Shown here one piece after another: positions 54,899-63,189 of a stretch of DNA of 64,000 nucleotides (position 1 is the stretch's first letter; each line of letters starts with the position of its first letter). The position numbers and the translations under genes are program-made. The notes beneath the pieces were generated by a model. The model saw nothing but the letters and a program-made list of their open reading frames with translations. It did not search any database and was not told the DNA's origin. Origin of the DNA: Sphingobium herbicidovorans (GTDB lineage Bacteria > Pseudomonadota > Alphaproteobacteria > Sphingomonadales > Sphingomonadaceae); NCBI RefSeq assembly GCF_002080435.1, contig NZ_CP020538.1, forward strand, positions 1,178,001 to 1,242,000, in the 5' to 3' direction.

Positions 54899-55284
54899 GC
54901 TATTCTCTCATCCGCAAATCGAAAAGCCCAAGCGGCACCGCCACCCCGCTCCCAACCTAACCCACCCAAACTGTCACCCCACAGCCACGCCCCCTACAAA
55001 AAGCATCCTATTACCGCCGTACCGACCCATTCTCGCTGTCCTACACCACCCCAACCCGCCTATCGCAGCCCAGTCTTTGAAATGTCCAACCGCCTCCCAC
55101 GCCGCCTACGCGCGCCTGCGTACGCGCGCGCATACACTGTGAACTTCGGGCAAAAACCTCGCTTTTCCGCGCCTCTCCCGAACCGCTCCAGATTCCGCGT
55201 GACAGAAAGCGTCCTATTCTGTAGGTGCGCCGCCAGCAGACTCTTCGGAGTCTTCCGTCCGAGACAGTCGGTGAAGGGAATTTG
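54899..55284. other. gene-free stretch between rsh and the rplJ leader
   Basis: No protein-like frame on either strand. From about 54930 to 55090 the plus strand is strongly C-rich and poor in G. An alternating purine-pyrimidine tract TACGCGCGCCTGCGTACGCG runs to about 55136. A promoter for rplJ probably lies towards the right end. Confidence 0.6.
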
Positions 55285-55475
55285 CCCTTCTTAATTTCCG
55301 GCCTAGACGGGGAAAAGTTCTTTACCGGCCGGGCCTTTTGCCCTGTCCGGGTCTGCCTGTTTTCCCATGAGGATGCGGGCCAGTCGATCTCTCCCCTTCG
55401 GACCAATGCCCCGCGTTCCGGCGCGGGTTTTTGCCGTTCATCGGGTCGTCCGATGGACATGAAGTGGAGAATGGC
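55285..55475 (+). promoter_or_regulatory. rplJ leader with an internal terminator-like hairpin
   Basis: The leader before rplJ is rich in short inverted repeats. CCCGCG TTCCGG CGCGGG followed by TTTTT (55410-55432) has the form of an intrinsic terminator 43 bases before the rplJ start. Bacterial L10 leaders bind L10(L12)4 for feedback. Attenuation here is inferred from form and position. GGAG at 55466-55469 is the ribosome site. Confidence 0.6.
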
Positions 55476-55991
55476 ATGGATCGTAATCAGAAAGCTGAGG
55501 TCGTTTCCGCGCTGAACGCAGAACTGGCAGAAGTTGGCGTGGTCGTCGTGACCCGCAACCTCGGCATGACCGTCGCTCAGTCGACTGTCCTGCGCCAGAA
55601 GATGCGCGAAGCCGGTGCGTCCTACAAGGTTACGAAGAACCGCCTCGCCCGCATCGCCCTTGATGGCACTGACTATACCGGCCTCAGCGAACTGCTGACC
55701 GGCCCAGTCGGCCTTGCCACCTCGGCCGATCCGGTCGCAGCCGCCAAGGTTGTGGTCGAGTTCGCCAAGACCAACGACAAGCTTGAGATCGTTGGTGGCG
55801 CGATGGGTGAAGTGCTGCTGAACGCGGAGGGCGTCAAGGCGCTCGCCTCGATGCCGTCGCTGGATGAACTGCGTGCGAAGATCGTTGGGCTGCTCGTTGC
55901 ACCCGCGACCAAGCTCGCGACCGTCACCCAGGCACCGGCTGCGCAGCTCGCGCGGGTCTTCAACGCCTATGCGGAGAAGGACGCGGCCTGA
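55476..55991 (+). CDS. rplJ: 50S ribosomal protein L10
   Basis: 171 residues. Starts MDRNQKAEVVSALNAELAEV, with VTKNRLARIAL and the C-terminal helix that binds L7/L12 dimers. Start at ATG 55476, six bases after GGAG; the ATG five bases earlier is out of frame. Forms the ribosomal stalk with RplL. Here it is not followed by rpoB. Confidence 0.97.
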   Translation: MDRNQKAEVVSALNAELAEVGVVVVTRNLGMTVAQSTVLRQKMREAGASYKVTKNRLARIALDGTDYTGLSELLTGPVGLATSADPVAAAKVVVEFAKTNDKLEIVGGAMGEVLLNAEGVKALASMPSLDELRAKIVGLLVAPATKLATVTQAPAAQLARVFNAYAEKDAA

Positions 55992-56068
55992 TTGGCCGGT
56001 CTTTTTCGGAATAACGTTTTCAACTCTTGTTTTAGGGGCACATGCCCCACCCAGAAGGGAATATTAAC

Positions 56069-56443
56069 ATGGCAGACATCAACGCACTGGTCGATCAGCT
56101 CTCGGCCCTGACCGTCCTCGAAGCCGCTGAACTCTCGAAGGCTCTGGAAGAAAAGTGGGGCGTTTCCGCCGCCGCTGCCGTCGCCGTCGCTGGCCCGGCC
56201 GCTGCCGCTGCCGCTCCGGCCGCTGAAGAGCAGTCGGAATTCGACGTCGTTCTCACCGGCGACGGTGGCAAGAAGATCAACGTCATCAAGGAAGTCCGCG
56301 CCATCACCGGCCTGGGCCTGACCGAAGCCAAGGCGCTCGTCGAAGGCGCGCCCAAGGCTGTCAAGGAAGGCGTCAGCAAGGACGAAGCCGAGAAGCTCAA
56401 GAAGCAGCTTGAAGAAGCCGGCGCGACCGTCGAGCTCAAGTAA
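56069..56443 (+). CDS. rplL: 50S ribosomal protein L7/L12
   Basis: 124 residues: N-terminal dimerisation helices, an Ala-rich hinge ([20 protein letters not shown]), and the C-terminal factor-binding domain with [18 protein letters not shown]. Start at ATG 56069. Co-transcribed with rplJ, 77 bases between, and closed by a strong terminator. Confidence 0.97.
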   Translation: MADINALVDQLSALTVLEAAELSKALEEKWGVSAAAAVAVAGPAAAAAAPAAEEQSEFDVVLTGDGGKKINVIKEVRAITGLGLTEAKALVEGAPKAVKEGVSKDEAEKLKKQLEEAGATVELK

Positions 56444-56495
56444 TCGGCCCGGCTCCGCCTCGTGCGGAGCTGTCCGGTCCAGCACAGCTGGAATG

Positions 56496-56526
56496 GGGCG
56501 GTATCTTCGGATGCCGCCCTTTTTTT
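56496..56526 (+). terminator. terminator of rplJL
   Basis: GGGCGGTATC TTCG GATGCCGCCC stem closing a stable UUCG-type tetraloop, followed by seven T. It shows the rplJL transcript ends here rather than continuing into rpoB. Confidence 0.93.
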
Positions 56527-56542
56527 CGCTTACTCGTCCGCC

Positions 56543-57259
56543 TCAAAGTGGGTCAGGGTTCAGGTAAAGATAGCGGTCGTCAAACTCCGCCACGGCTTTC
56601 AATCCTTCCAGGTCGAGTATCTCCACCTCTCCCCGCCGATAGGCAAGCAGGCGCTGGTCGCGTAACATGCGCAATGTGCGATTGACGTGAACCGCCGTCA
56701 TTCCCAGGCTATCGGCCAGTTGAGCCTGACTCATCCCCAGGTTGAAACGTCCATCAGCCTTGCCCACCACACCCAGCCGGATATGGATTTCGCATAAGAG
56801 CGCGGCCAATCGCTCCACCGCCGACCTTTGCCCCAGGGACAATTCCCACTCGCGATTCATGGACGCGTCCAGATTGGTGCTGAACCAATAGAGCCGACCC
56901 AATCGGGGCCATCGTTCAATCAACTGGCGAATTTCTTCGTGCGGAACGAGACTCAACTTGCACTCGGTCAGCGCCATCACTTCATGTTCCAGGCGCTTGA
57001 GCGTGAACCCATGAATGTCGACGAAATCGCCAGCGACATGGATCTGCGTGATCTGCCTTTTCCCGTCCGCCAGATCCTTTAGGCGACACATCATGCCATC
57101 GAGCAGCAGGGTGCTTGCTTCCAACCGTTCGCCCTCATGCACTACGGTGGTGTTGCGCGCGACATGCCGCGCAGGTGGGACGATTGCGCGGATCGCCTGC
57201 TCTTCCTCGTCGGAAACCGGATGCCGGAACCTAAGCTTGGCGAGATGCGCCTCTATCAT
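56543..57259 (-). CDS. Crp/Fnr-family transcriptional regulator
   Basis: 238 residues. Cyclic-nucleotide-binding-like beta-roll (about 30-140) and a C-terminal winged helix with MSQAQLADSLGMTAVHVNRT followed by LRMLRDQRLL. No Fnr-type Cys cluster is seen at the N-terminus. Start at ATG 57259 with AGGAGG seven bases upstream. The DUF6894 gene upstream overlaps it by 29 bases. Confidence 0.92.
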   Translation of the reverse strand: MIEAHLAKLRFRHPVSDEEEQAIRAIVPPARHVARNTTVVHEGERLEASTLLLDGMMCRLKDLADGKRQITQIHVAGDFVDIHGFTLKRLEHEVMALTECKLSLVPHEEIRQLIERWPRLGRLYWFSTNLDASMNREWELSLGQRSAVERLAALLCEIHIRLGVVGKADGRFNLGMSQAQLADSLGMTAVHVNRTLRMLRDQRLLAYRRGEVEILDLEGLKAVAEFDDRYLYLNPDPL

Positions 57260-57512
57260 CGCTGCCTCCTGGTTCGAGCCGGAGACACACAGCCTCGCTG
57301 AAGGTAACTCGTCCGAACTGTATACCGGTCTCGCTCCTGATGTCGATCCAACCCGTTAGATCCACGACGCCCATCATGACTTCCTCGCTCAGGATCGAGC
57401 GAATGCTGCGAATGGCGAAGGCGCGGGGATCGGCGTCGTCCTCCATTTCACGACCCTCCTCGTCCGCGGTAAAGCCGGTGCCGTTATGGAGGTCAAAATG
57501 AAGGCGGCGCAT
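57231..57512 (-). CDS. DUF6894 small protein
   Basis: 93 residues. The N-terminal MRRLHFDLHNGTGFTADEEG is the hallmark of DUF6894, followed by an Ala/Arg helix and VDLTGWIDIRSETG. These proteins are abundant in sphingomonads and rhizobia and have no known function. Start at ATG 57512; an upstream ATG at 57548 is not conserved. Its end overlaps the crp-like gene, suggesting coupling. Confidence 0.85.
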   Translation of the reverse strand: MRRLHFDLHNGTGFTADEEGREMEDDADPRAFAIRSIRSILSEEVMMGVVDLTGWIDIRSETGIQFGRVTFSEAVCLRLEPGGSDDRGASRQA

Positions 57513-57600
57513 GACGGGAAGAACGCCGCCCTCTGGCAGAAGTTTCACGGCGGACAGGAAGGTGCGGGATGCGCCCTCTCCTTACGACGAAGGTCCACGG

Positions 57601-58107
57601 TCAGCGGAGCGCGAGAAGTATCGGGCGATCCTCTGGCGCTTGCGCGAATGTCTGCGCCCGGTGCTCGGCACGCAGGCTTGTCAACATGATCTCTCGCTCC
57701 GCGGCGTCGCCAGCGACAATGACCCATGCTTCGAATTTTGCGCCTGGCCTGACATCCTGCGGCAATGGGTAGAGCGAGCCCAAGGTCCGGATCGAACGCA
57801 TCGATATGCGATTGACGTTCCTCGACTCGGACGAACCGGCCAAGGCGACATTCTCCGGCCTGCCGTCTTCTCCCAGCTTGAACTGCACGCGAGCGTAGCC
57901 GGTCGAAGCGCTGTCCCGGTAGAAGGACGTCGCCTGCCGGATGCTCCGCGACAGTTTTGAAGCTGCCCTGTCTGTCCATTTATCATGACTTATTACGTCT
58001 TTGTCAGGCGCGACGACTGTCAGTTGGCCGTTTCCTTGCCGCGCGCTTGCAGCCGCGGGCAATATCAAGCAGGCGCAAAGCGCCGCTATCACAGGCTTGG
58101 CGTACAT
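57601..58107 (-). CDS. secreted TonB-C-terminal-like protein
   Basis: 168 residues. Signal peptide (about 1-23) without a long Pro-rich spacer or transmembrane anchor, then a domain with SFYRDSASTGYARVQFKLGE and GSLYPLPQDVRPGAKFEAWV, which resembles the TonB C-terminal fold. As it lacks an anchor it is unlikely to energise receptors and may be a periplasmic relative. Start at ATG 58107, with AGAGGAGG close upstream; an in-frame ATG at 58140 is less good. Confidence 0.75.
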   Translation of the reverse strand: MYAKPVIAALCACLILPAAASARQGNGQLTVVAPDKDVISHDKWTDRAASKLSRSIRQATSFYRDSASTGYARVQFKLGEDGRPENVALAGSSESRNVNRISMRSIRTLGSLYPLPQDVRPGAKFEAWVIVAGDAAEREIMLTSLRAEHRAQTFAQAPEDRPILLALR

Positions 58108-58408
58108 AGAGGCCTCCTCTGTTTGCTTTTCGATTTTCATTTGAGAGCCGCTGCGGCGGCGTCGAGCCGGCCGAGAGCAGCGATGCCTATATATGGCAAA
58201 GAGGAGCGGGATGATAACAAATATAGCTTAGTGATGTCATCGACATAACATTATTTCATCAGCGCTTCATCTTGCAAACAAACCACACTTATCTTTCAAA
58301 GCCGGTTCTTCATGTGAAGATGCGTGCGTAAGGCATCGCAATGAAGGGTTTTTGCAGGATTGCCGTTGCGCCTATGCTGGGGCGACTCGGTTGAACTGTT
58401 CCTTATCC
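58108..58408. other. AT-richer intergenic region
   Basis: 301 bases between the TonB-C-like gene and a flavoprotein gene end. It is noticeably AT-richer than its surroundings from about 58190 to 58330. The only symmetric site I see is ATGTC ATC GACAT (58234-58246). No gene-like frame. Confidence 0.5.
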
Positions 58409-60028
58409 TCAGCGCGTGATCGCCAGCCCCACGGCTTCCGCGACCTTGATCCCATCGATCGCTGCCGACAAAATGCCCCCGGCATAGCCGGCCCCTTCCC
58501 CCGCCGGATAAAGCCCAGCGACGTTCAGGCTTTGAAAATCTTTCCCCCGCGTGATCCGGATCGGAGAGGATGTTCGGGTTTCCACTCCCGTCATGACGGC
58601 ATCTGGATGGTCGTAATTGGCGATCTGACGCCCGAACATTGGCAGAGCCTCGCGGAAAGCCTCGATCACGAAGGGAGGCAAGCAGCGCGACAGGTCCGTC
58701 ATTGTAACGCCGGGCTTGTAGGAGGGAACGACCTCCCCCAACTCGGTCGAAGCACGCCCCGCCAGGAAATCACCCACCTTCTGCGCTGGAGCCTGGTAGG
58801 AGGATCCCCCTGCGAGAAAGGCTTCGCTTTCCCATCGCCGCTGAAGATCTATGCCCGCCAGCGGTCCATCGGGATAATCCCGATGCGGTTCGATCCCCAC
58901 GACCAGACCGGAATTGGCGTTGAACTCCGCCCGGCTATACTGGCTCATGCCGTTGGTAACGACCCGGCCCTCTTCCGATGTCGCGGCCACCACGCGACCG
59001 CCGGGACACATGCAGAAACTGTAGACAGTGCGGCCATTCTCGCAATGGTGCGCCAAACTGTAGGCGGCCGCCCCCAGCACCGGATGCCCTGCGCATTTGC
59101 CGAAGCGCGCCCGGTCGATCCAACCCTGAGGATGTTCGATCCGCACGCCGATCGAAAAGGGCTTGGCCTCGATATGCACGCCGCGCTTGTGCAGCATCTC
59201 GAACGTGGGCCGCGCACTGTGCCCGACGGCTAGCACCACATGATCCGTCTCGATGAAGCTGCCATCAGACAGATGGAGGCCGCGCAGGCGCTGCGCGCCG
59301 TCGCCCTGTCGTTCCAGCTCCAGTTCCTCGACCTTGTGCTGCCAGCGATATTCGCCCCCAAGCGCTTCGATCTGGCGACGCAGGCTTTCCACCATGGTGA
59401 CCAGCCGAAAGGTGCCGATATGGGGATGCGCCTCAGTCAATATGTCGTCGGGAGCGCCTGCCGCAACAAATTCCTCCAGCACCTTGCGCCCCAGAAAACG
59501 GGGGTCCTTCACCCGGCAATAGAGCTTGCCGTCGGAAAAGGTGCCCGCGCCGCCCTCCCCGAACTGCACATTGCTGTCGGGATCGAGTTTCCCACGGCGC
59601 CACAGGCCCCATGTGTCTTTCGTCCGTTCCCTCACCACCTTTCCGCGGTCAAGGATGATGGGGCGAAAGCCCATCTGCGCGAGGATCAATCCCGCAAAAA
59701 GCCCGCACGGCCCCGCACCCACCACGACCGGGCGCTTGCCCGACCATTGCTGCGGCGCCTGCGCGACGAAGCGGTAGTCGGTGTCAGGGCGCGGCCGGAC
59801 ATCATGATCGCTGGCAAGCCTTTCCAGCACAGCCTGCTCATCGGTCAGTTCGACATCGACAGTATAGACAAGCTGGATGGCGTTCTTCCGGCGCGCGTCA
59901 TTACCCCGGCGGGCGATGACGTGGTGGATCAGTTCCGCCGCCTCGATGCCCAGCCGTTCGCAGATGGCGGCGGGCATTGCCTCGGCCGGGTGGTCGAGAG
60001 GGAGTTTCAGACCGGTAAGACGCAACAT
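58409..60028 (-). CDS. FAD-dependent oxidoreductase (COG2509 type)
   Basis: 539 residues. N-terminal extension, then the FAD-binding motif PVVVGAGPCGLFAGLILAQM, and the family segments SNVQFGEGGAGTFSDGKLYC and CMCPGGRVVAATSEEG. The C-terminus has NVAGLYPAGEGAGYAGGILS. The reaction is unknown. Start at ATG 60028; an in-frame ATG at 60073 would add a short basic tail. Confidence 0.88.
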   Translation of the reverse strand: MLRLTGLKLPLDHPAEAMPAAICERLGIEAAELIHHVIARRGNDARRKNAIQLVYTVDVELTDEQAVLERLASDHDVRPRPDTDYRFVAQAPQQWSGKRPVVVGAGPCGLFAGLILAQMGFRPIILDRGKVVRERTKDTWGLWRRGKLDPDSNVQFGEGGAGTFSDGKLYCRVKDPRFLGRKVLEEFVAAGAPDDILTEAHPHIGTFRLVTMVESLRRQIEALGGEYRWQHKVEELELERQGDGAQRLRGLHLSDGSFIETDHVVLAVGHSARPTFEMLHKRGVHIEAKPFSIGVRIEHPQGWIDRARFGKCAGHPVLGAAAYSLAHHCENGRTVYSFCMCPGGRVVAATSEEGRVVTNGMSQYSRAEFNANSGLVVGIEPHRDYPDGPLAGIDLQRRWESEAFLAGGSSYQAPAQKVGDFLAGRASTELGEVVPSYKPGVTMTDLSRCLPPFVIEAFREALPMFGRQIANYDHPDAVMTGVETRTSSPIRITRGKDFQSLNVAGLYPAGEGAGYAGGILSAAIDGIKVAEAVGLAITR

Positions 60029-60108
60029 GACGCCGCCTCTAGCCCTAATCCCCGCCCCGCTCCACCCCCTCAAGAGGATAGGCCGCCGCCTTTTCAGAGA
60101 CGCCTGCC

Positions 60109-62130
60109 TCAGAAATCGGCGCGCAGCCCCGCATAGATGGCGCGCCGCTCAATGGGATAGAAAGCCGCCTGGCCGTTATAGCTCACCACTGCCCCGATGT
60201 CGCCGACCGCTCGCTTCTTCGTCAGATTGCGCGCATCAAGGAACATGGTCACACCCGGCTGCAGCTCTGCCTGAGCGCCGACGTTGATCGTCGCATAGCC
60301 GTTCGCCCGCTTGCTGTTCCGGTAATCGACCCATGCGCCCTGCGGCACCCATTCAACTGCGGGGGAAATGCTCATCCGCTCCGTCCCCAGCCGGATTTCC
60401 CCGCGATAGACATGGCGCGGGACCACCGGCAGTCGGTTGTCGCCGAACTGCGCATCGCCCCGAAAACGGAAGTCGTTATACTGATACACCTGCCGCAACA
60501 CCGCCCAGGGCGCAAGCATCAGGTCCAGCCCGGCTTCGATGCCCTGATGGCGCGTGCGACCGGCATTGAAGGTCGCGGCCGGGATCACCCCTGCCTGCAC
60601 ATTATATTGCAGCAGTTCCCCCTTGATGTCCGCACGGTAAAAGCTGACGTCCCAGCGCGCGATGCCCCAGTTGCCGCGTGTGCCAATCTCTGCCGTCCAT
60701 GCCCTCTGCGGTTCCAGCGGCGTGAAACCGGGCAGCGCCACGCCACCTGGGCCAGTCACGGGCTGTCCCAGTTCGATAAAGCCGGGCAGTTCTACCGACC
60801 TGCTGTAATTCGCATAGAATTGCATGGTCTGGGACGGTTCGAACAACAGGCCGAATTTCGGTGCGAAGCCATCGAACTTCGCGTCCCCGCTGCGCGCCGG
60901 GACAAGGCGATTGTCCAACTGTCGCTCGCCATGGGTGTAGATGCCGCCCGCTATCAGCCATAGCCCCCGGACCGGCGCAACCCGTGCTTCGCCATAGCTG
61001 TTGATTGTCAGGGCGCGGGCCTTCTGGAGCGAGGTGAGCGCTCCCGCCTTGCCGTTCACATTGACGAACTGTCGGAAATCGCCTCGGCCAAAGCGAGCTT
61101 GGCTGCCCAGCGTCAGCGCAACAGGGAGGTTGCCGACTTCACCTGTCAGGTCGAGGCTGGCGAAAAGACCGCGATCTTCCGACTTCTGGTCCACCACCTG
61201 ATAGATCGGGTGGTCGAGAGACTTGCTGTTATAATAGGCGCCAAAGGACAGCTGGCCGGCTTCCAGTCGCACGGTGGTACGGTTCTGCAGCCGGATCGAA
61301 TCGATGTCGCGCGCCTGATCGCCGATGAAATTGCCCTTCGCGGGGTTGTTCAGTGCATCGGCCTCGGTGAGAGCGCCGGACAACTCCTGCCGGATCGACT
61401 GAACGCTGGCGTAGAAGCGCGTCTCCACCCGATCGCTCAACTGCAATCCGACATTGCCGTTGAAGCGCAGCGCCTTGCGCCGTCCATGGTCGCGGTCTCC
61501 ATCGGACCGGTCGGCGGTGATTGCCGCCCACGCATCCCCCCGATCATTGGCATAGCCATAGGCGGCCTTGGCGCGTTGCGTGTCGAAGGAGCCGCCGTCG
61601 ATCCGCAACTCCGCCCCCGGTGCGGTCCGCCCGGTAGGCGTCACGGCGTTGATCGCGCCGCCCAATGTGGATCCACCCACGCGCAACGCATTGCCGCCGC
61701 GATAAACCTCCAGATGCTGGAAAACCTGCGGGTCCAGTTCCTGGAAATCACCATTGTCGTCGGCCATGTTGATCGGAATGCCATCCTGAAGCAGCGTCAG
61801 GCCGCGCATGTGGAAACCGCGCGACAAGCCGGAGCCTCGGATGGATATACGCACCTCCTGACCAAAGCGCGGCTGCGTATAGACCCCCGCCGAAAAGTTC
61901 AGCGCATCGCGAAGAGACACGGCCAGCTTGTCTTCGAACTCCTGCGCAGGGACCACATTCGCGCCCCCGGCGGTGCTGTGAACGCGCCCGGCAGCGGCGT
62001 CGATCACGGGGTTGGCGGTGACGATGATGCCGCTCTGCTCCGCCGCTTCATCGGCCAGGGCGGGAACGGACAGGAACGAGCAGGCAAGGGCGCACAGCGA
62101 AACGCCGCGCACGACGGAAATAGCAGACAT
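60109..62130 (-). CDS. TonB-dependent receptor, possibly for metal or siderophore
   Basis: 673 residues. Signal peptide (1-25, ending PALA), TonB-box-like SGIIVTANP, plug with SIRGSGLSRGFHMRGLTLLQ and GGNALRVGGSTLGGAINAVT, then a barrel ending YAGLRADF. Length and plug are like FecA-type and copper (OprC-like) receptors. The DUF2946-like protein gene directly upstream suggests a copper link. Start at ATG 62130; a long open frame upstream runs across the neighbour. Confidence 0.92.
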   Translation of the reverse strand: MSAISVVRGVSLCALACSFLSVPALADEAAEQSGIIVTANPVIDAAAGRVHSTAGGANVVPAQEFEDKLAVSLRDALNFSAGVYTQPRFGQEVRISIRGSGLSRGFHMRGLTLLQDGIPINMADDNGDFQELDPQVFQHLEVYRGGNALRVGGSTLGGAINAVTPTGRTAPGAELRIDGGSFDTQRAKAAYGYANDRGDAWAAITADRSDGDRDHGRRKALRFNGNVGLQLSDRVETRFYASVQSIRQELSGALTEADALNNPAKGNFIGDQARDIDSIRLQNRTTVRLEAGQLSFGAYYNSKSLDHPIYQVVDQKSEDRGLFASLDLTGEVGNLPVALTLGSQARFGRGDFRQFVNVNGKAGALTSLQKARALTINSYGEARVAPVRGLWLIAGGIYTHGERQLDNRLVPARSGDAKFDGFAPKFGLLFEPSQTMQFYANYSRSVELPGFIELGQPVTGPGGVALPGFTPLEPQRAWTAEIGTRGNWGIARWDVSFYRADIKGELLQYNVQAGVIPAATFNAGRTRHQGIEAGLDLMLAPWAVLRQVYQYNDFRFRGDAQFGDNRLPVVPRHVYRGEIRLGTERMSISPAVEWVPQGAWVDYRNSKRANGYATINVGAQAELQPGVTMFLDARNLTKKRAVGDIGAVVSYNGQAAFYPIERRAIYAGLRADF

Positions 62131-62183
62131 GACAAACCTCAAGAAAACAGGGCGCGCGCGAACGCGCGGAAACAAGCTGGTTT

Positions 62184-62582
62184 TCAGGAGGCTACGGGTG
62201 GCCCGGATGAAGGTGGCGGGGGCGCAGCCAGACGCGCGATCCGCCCGGTCTTGAGGGCAAAGGCGATCGGCCCGAACGCAAGCTGCCAGGCTGACAGCGG
62301 CAGGTCGGCCAACGCCAGCGGCGGGACGACGGGCTGGACGGAAGCGGCAAAGGCGCAATGTTGCTGAACCTGCGCGCCATCATCCTGACGATGGGGCGTC
62401 TGATCGCGATCGACGATCATGTTGATGGCGCCTTGCCCGGTGCAGAGCGTCACCACCACGCCGCGTTCGGTGCGGACCGGCATGAAACCGGACGGCGCGA
62501 TCAGCTGGATGGCGAGCACGAGCAGAGCCAGCGCGGCCAGCAGGCCACGTGCGCTTTCCGACTGTCTGATTGCCCCCAACAT
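62184..62582 (-). CDS. DUF2946-like small secreted or membrane protein
   Basis: 132 residues. A hydrophobic segment (about 13-30) is followed by a family-like pattern: IAPSGFMPVRTERGVVVTLC with a Cys, and later QQHCAFAAS with His-Cys. DUF2946 proteins have conserved Cys and His and occur beside copper and TonB receptor genes. The C-terminal Pro/Ser tail is not conserved. It precedes the receptor by 53 bases and is likely co-transcribed. Confidence 0.75.
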   Translation of the reverse strand: MLGAIRQSESARGLLAALALLVLAIQLIAPSGFMPVRTERGVVVTLCTGQGAINMIVDRDQTPHRQDDGAQVQQHCAFAASVQPVVPPLALADLPLSAWQLAFGPIAFALKTGRIARLAAPPPPSSGPPVAS

Positions 62583-62703
62583 GATGCGGCTCGCTTAGCG
62601 ACGAGGGGAGGCGCTGTCATCAGGACAAATTGTCCGGGATTTGTGAATTAATGAAGGAAATAGCGAAATGAAACGGTTTTGGCGGGGCGGCAGGATCATA
62701 CTT

Positions 62704-62721
62704 GACGTTAACGTAAACGTC
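62704..62721. promoter_or_regulatory. palindromic operator of the MerR regulator
   Basis: GACGTT AACGTA AACGTC is an 18-bp near-perfect palindrome (one base mismatched each side), 15 bases before the MerR ATG. A -35-like TTGACG overlaps its left end (62702-62707) and a -10-like TAGCTA follows after 17 bases. MerR regulators typically bind between such elements. Confidence 0.7.
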
Positions 62722-62736
62722 TCCTAGCTAGGGGCC

Positions 62737-63147
62737 ATGGACCAGCGCAGCAGCATCGCGGGCATCGAATTGCCCGATCATGAGGAACGGCAGAGCTATA
62801 GCATCACCGACCTGTCGGAAGAGTTCGGCGTCACCGCGCGTGCGTTGCGCTTCTATGAGGATGAAGGGCTGATCGCGCCTGAACGCCATGGTCTGGCGCG
62901 CGTCTATTCGCGCCGCGATCGCGCTCGCCTGGCCTGGATATTGCGGGGCAAGAGGGTGGGCTTCAGCCTGGCCGACATCCGCGAGATGATCGACCTGTAT
63001 GACGCGGACGAGGAACATGAAGAGCAGCGGCGCGTCACTGTCGCAAAATGCCGGGCGCGGATCGAGCTGCTCACCCGGCAGAAGGCGGATATCGACGCCG
63101 CGATCGCCGAACTGTCCGACTTCATAGGGGCGATCGACAAGTCCTGA
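62737..63147 (+). CDS. MerR-family transcriptional regulator
   Basis: 136 residues. N-terminal winged helix [20 protein letters not shown] then [10 protein letters not shown], followed by a dimer helix ([20 protein letters not shown]). No Cys metal-binding motif. It resembles the LiuR-like regulators of acyl-CoA metabolism. The acyl-CoA dehydrogenase gene 42 bases downstream supports such a role. Confidence 0.9.
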   Translation: MDQRSSIAGIELPDHEERQSYSITDLSEEFGVTARALRFYEDEGLIAPERHGLARVYSRRDRARLAWILRGKRVGFSLADIREMIDLYDADEEHEEQRRVTVAKCRARIELLTRQKADIDAAIAELSDFIGAIDKS

Positions 63148-63189
63148 ACCCCGACGCCCCGCAAAAAGAACAAGCCCGGAGAGAAGATC

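Noticed and set aside
61099..62367. Long plus-strand frame opposite the second TonB receptor
   Set aside because: Low-complexity Arg/Ala/Gln translation with no motif; the opposite strand encodes a convincing receptor.
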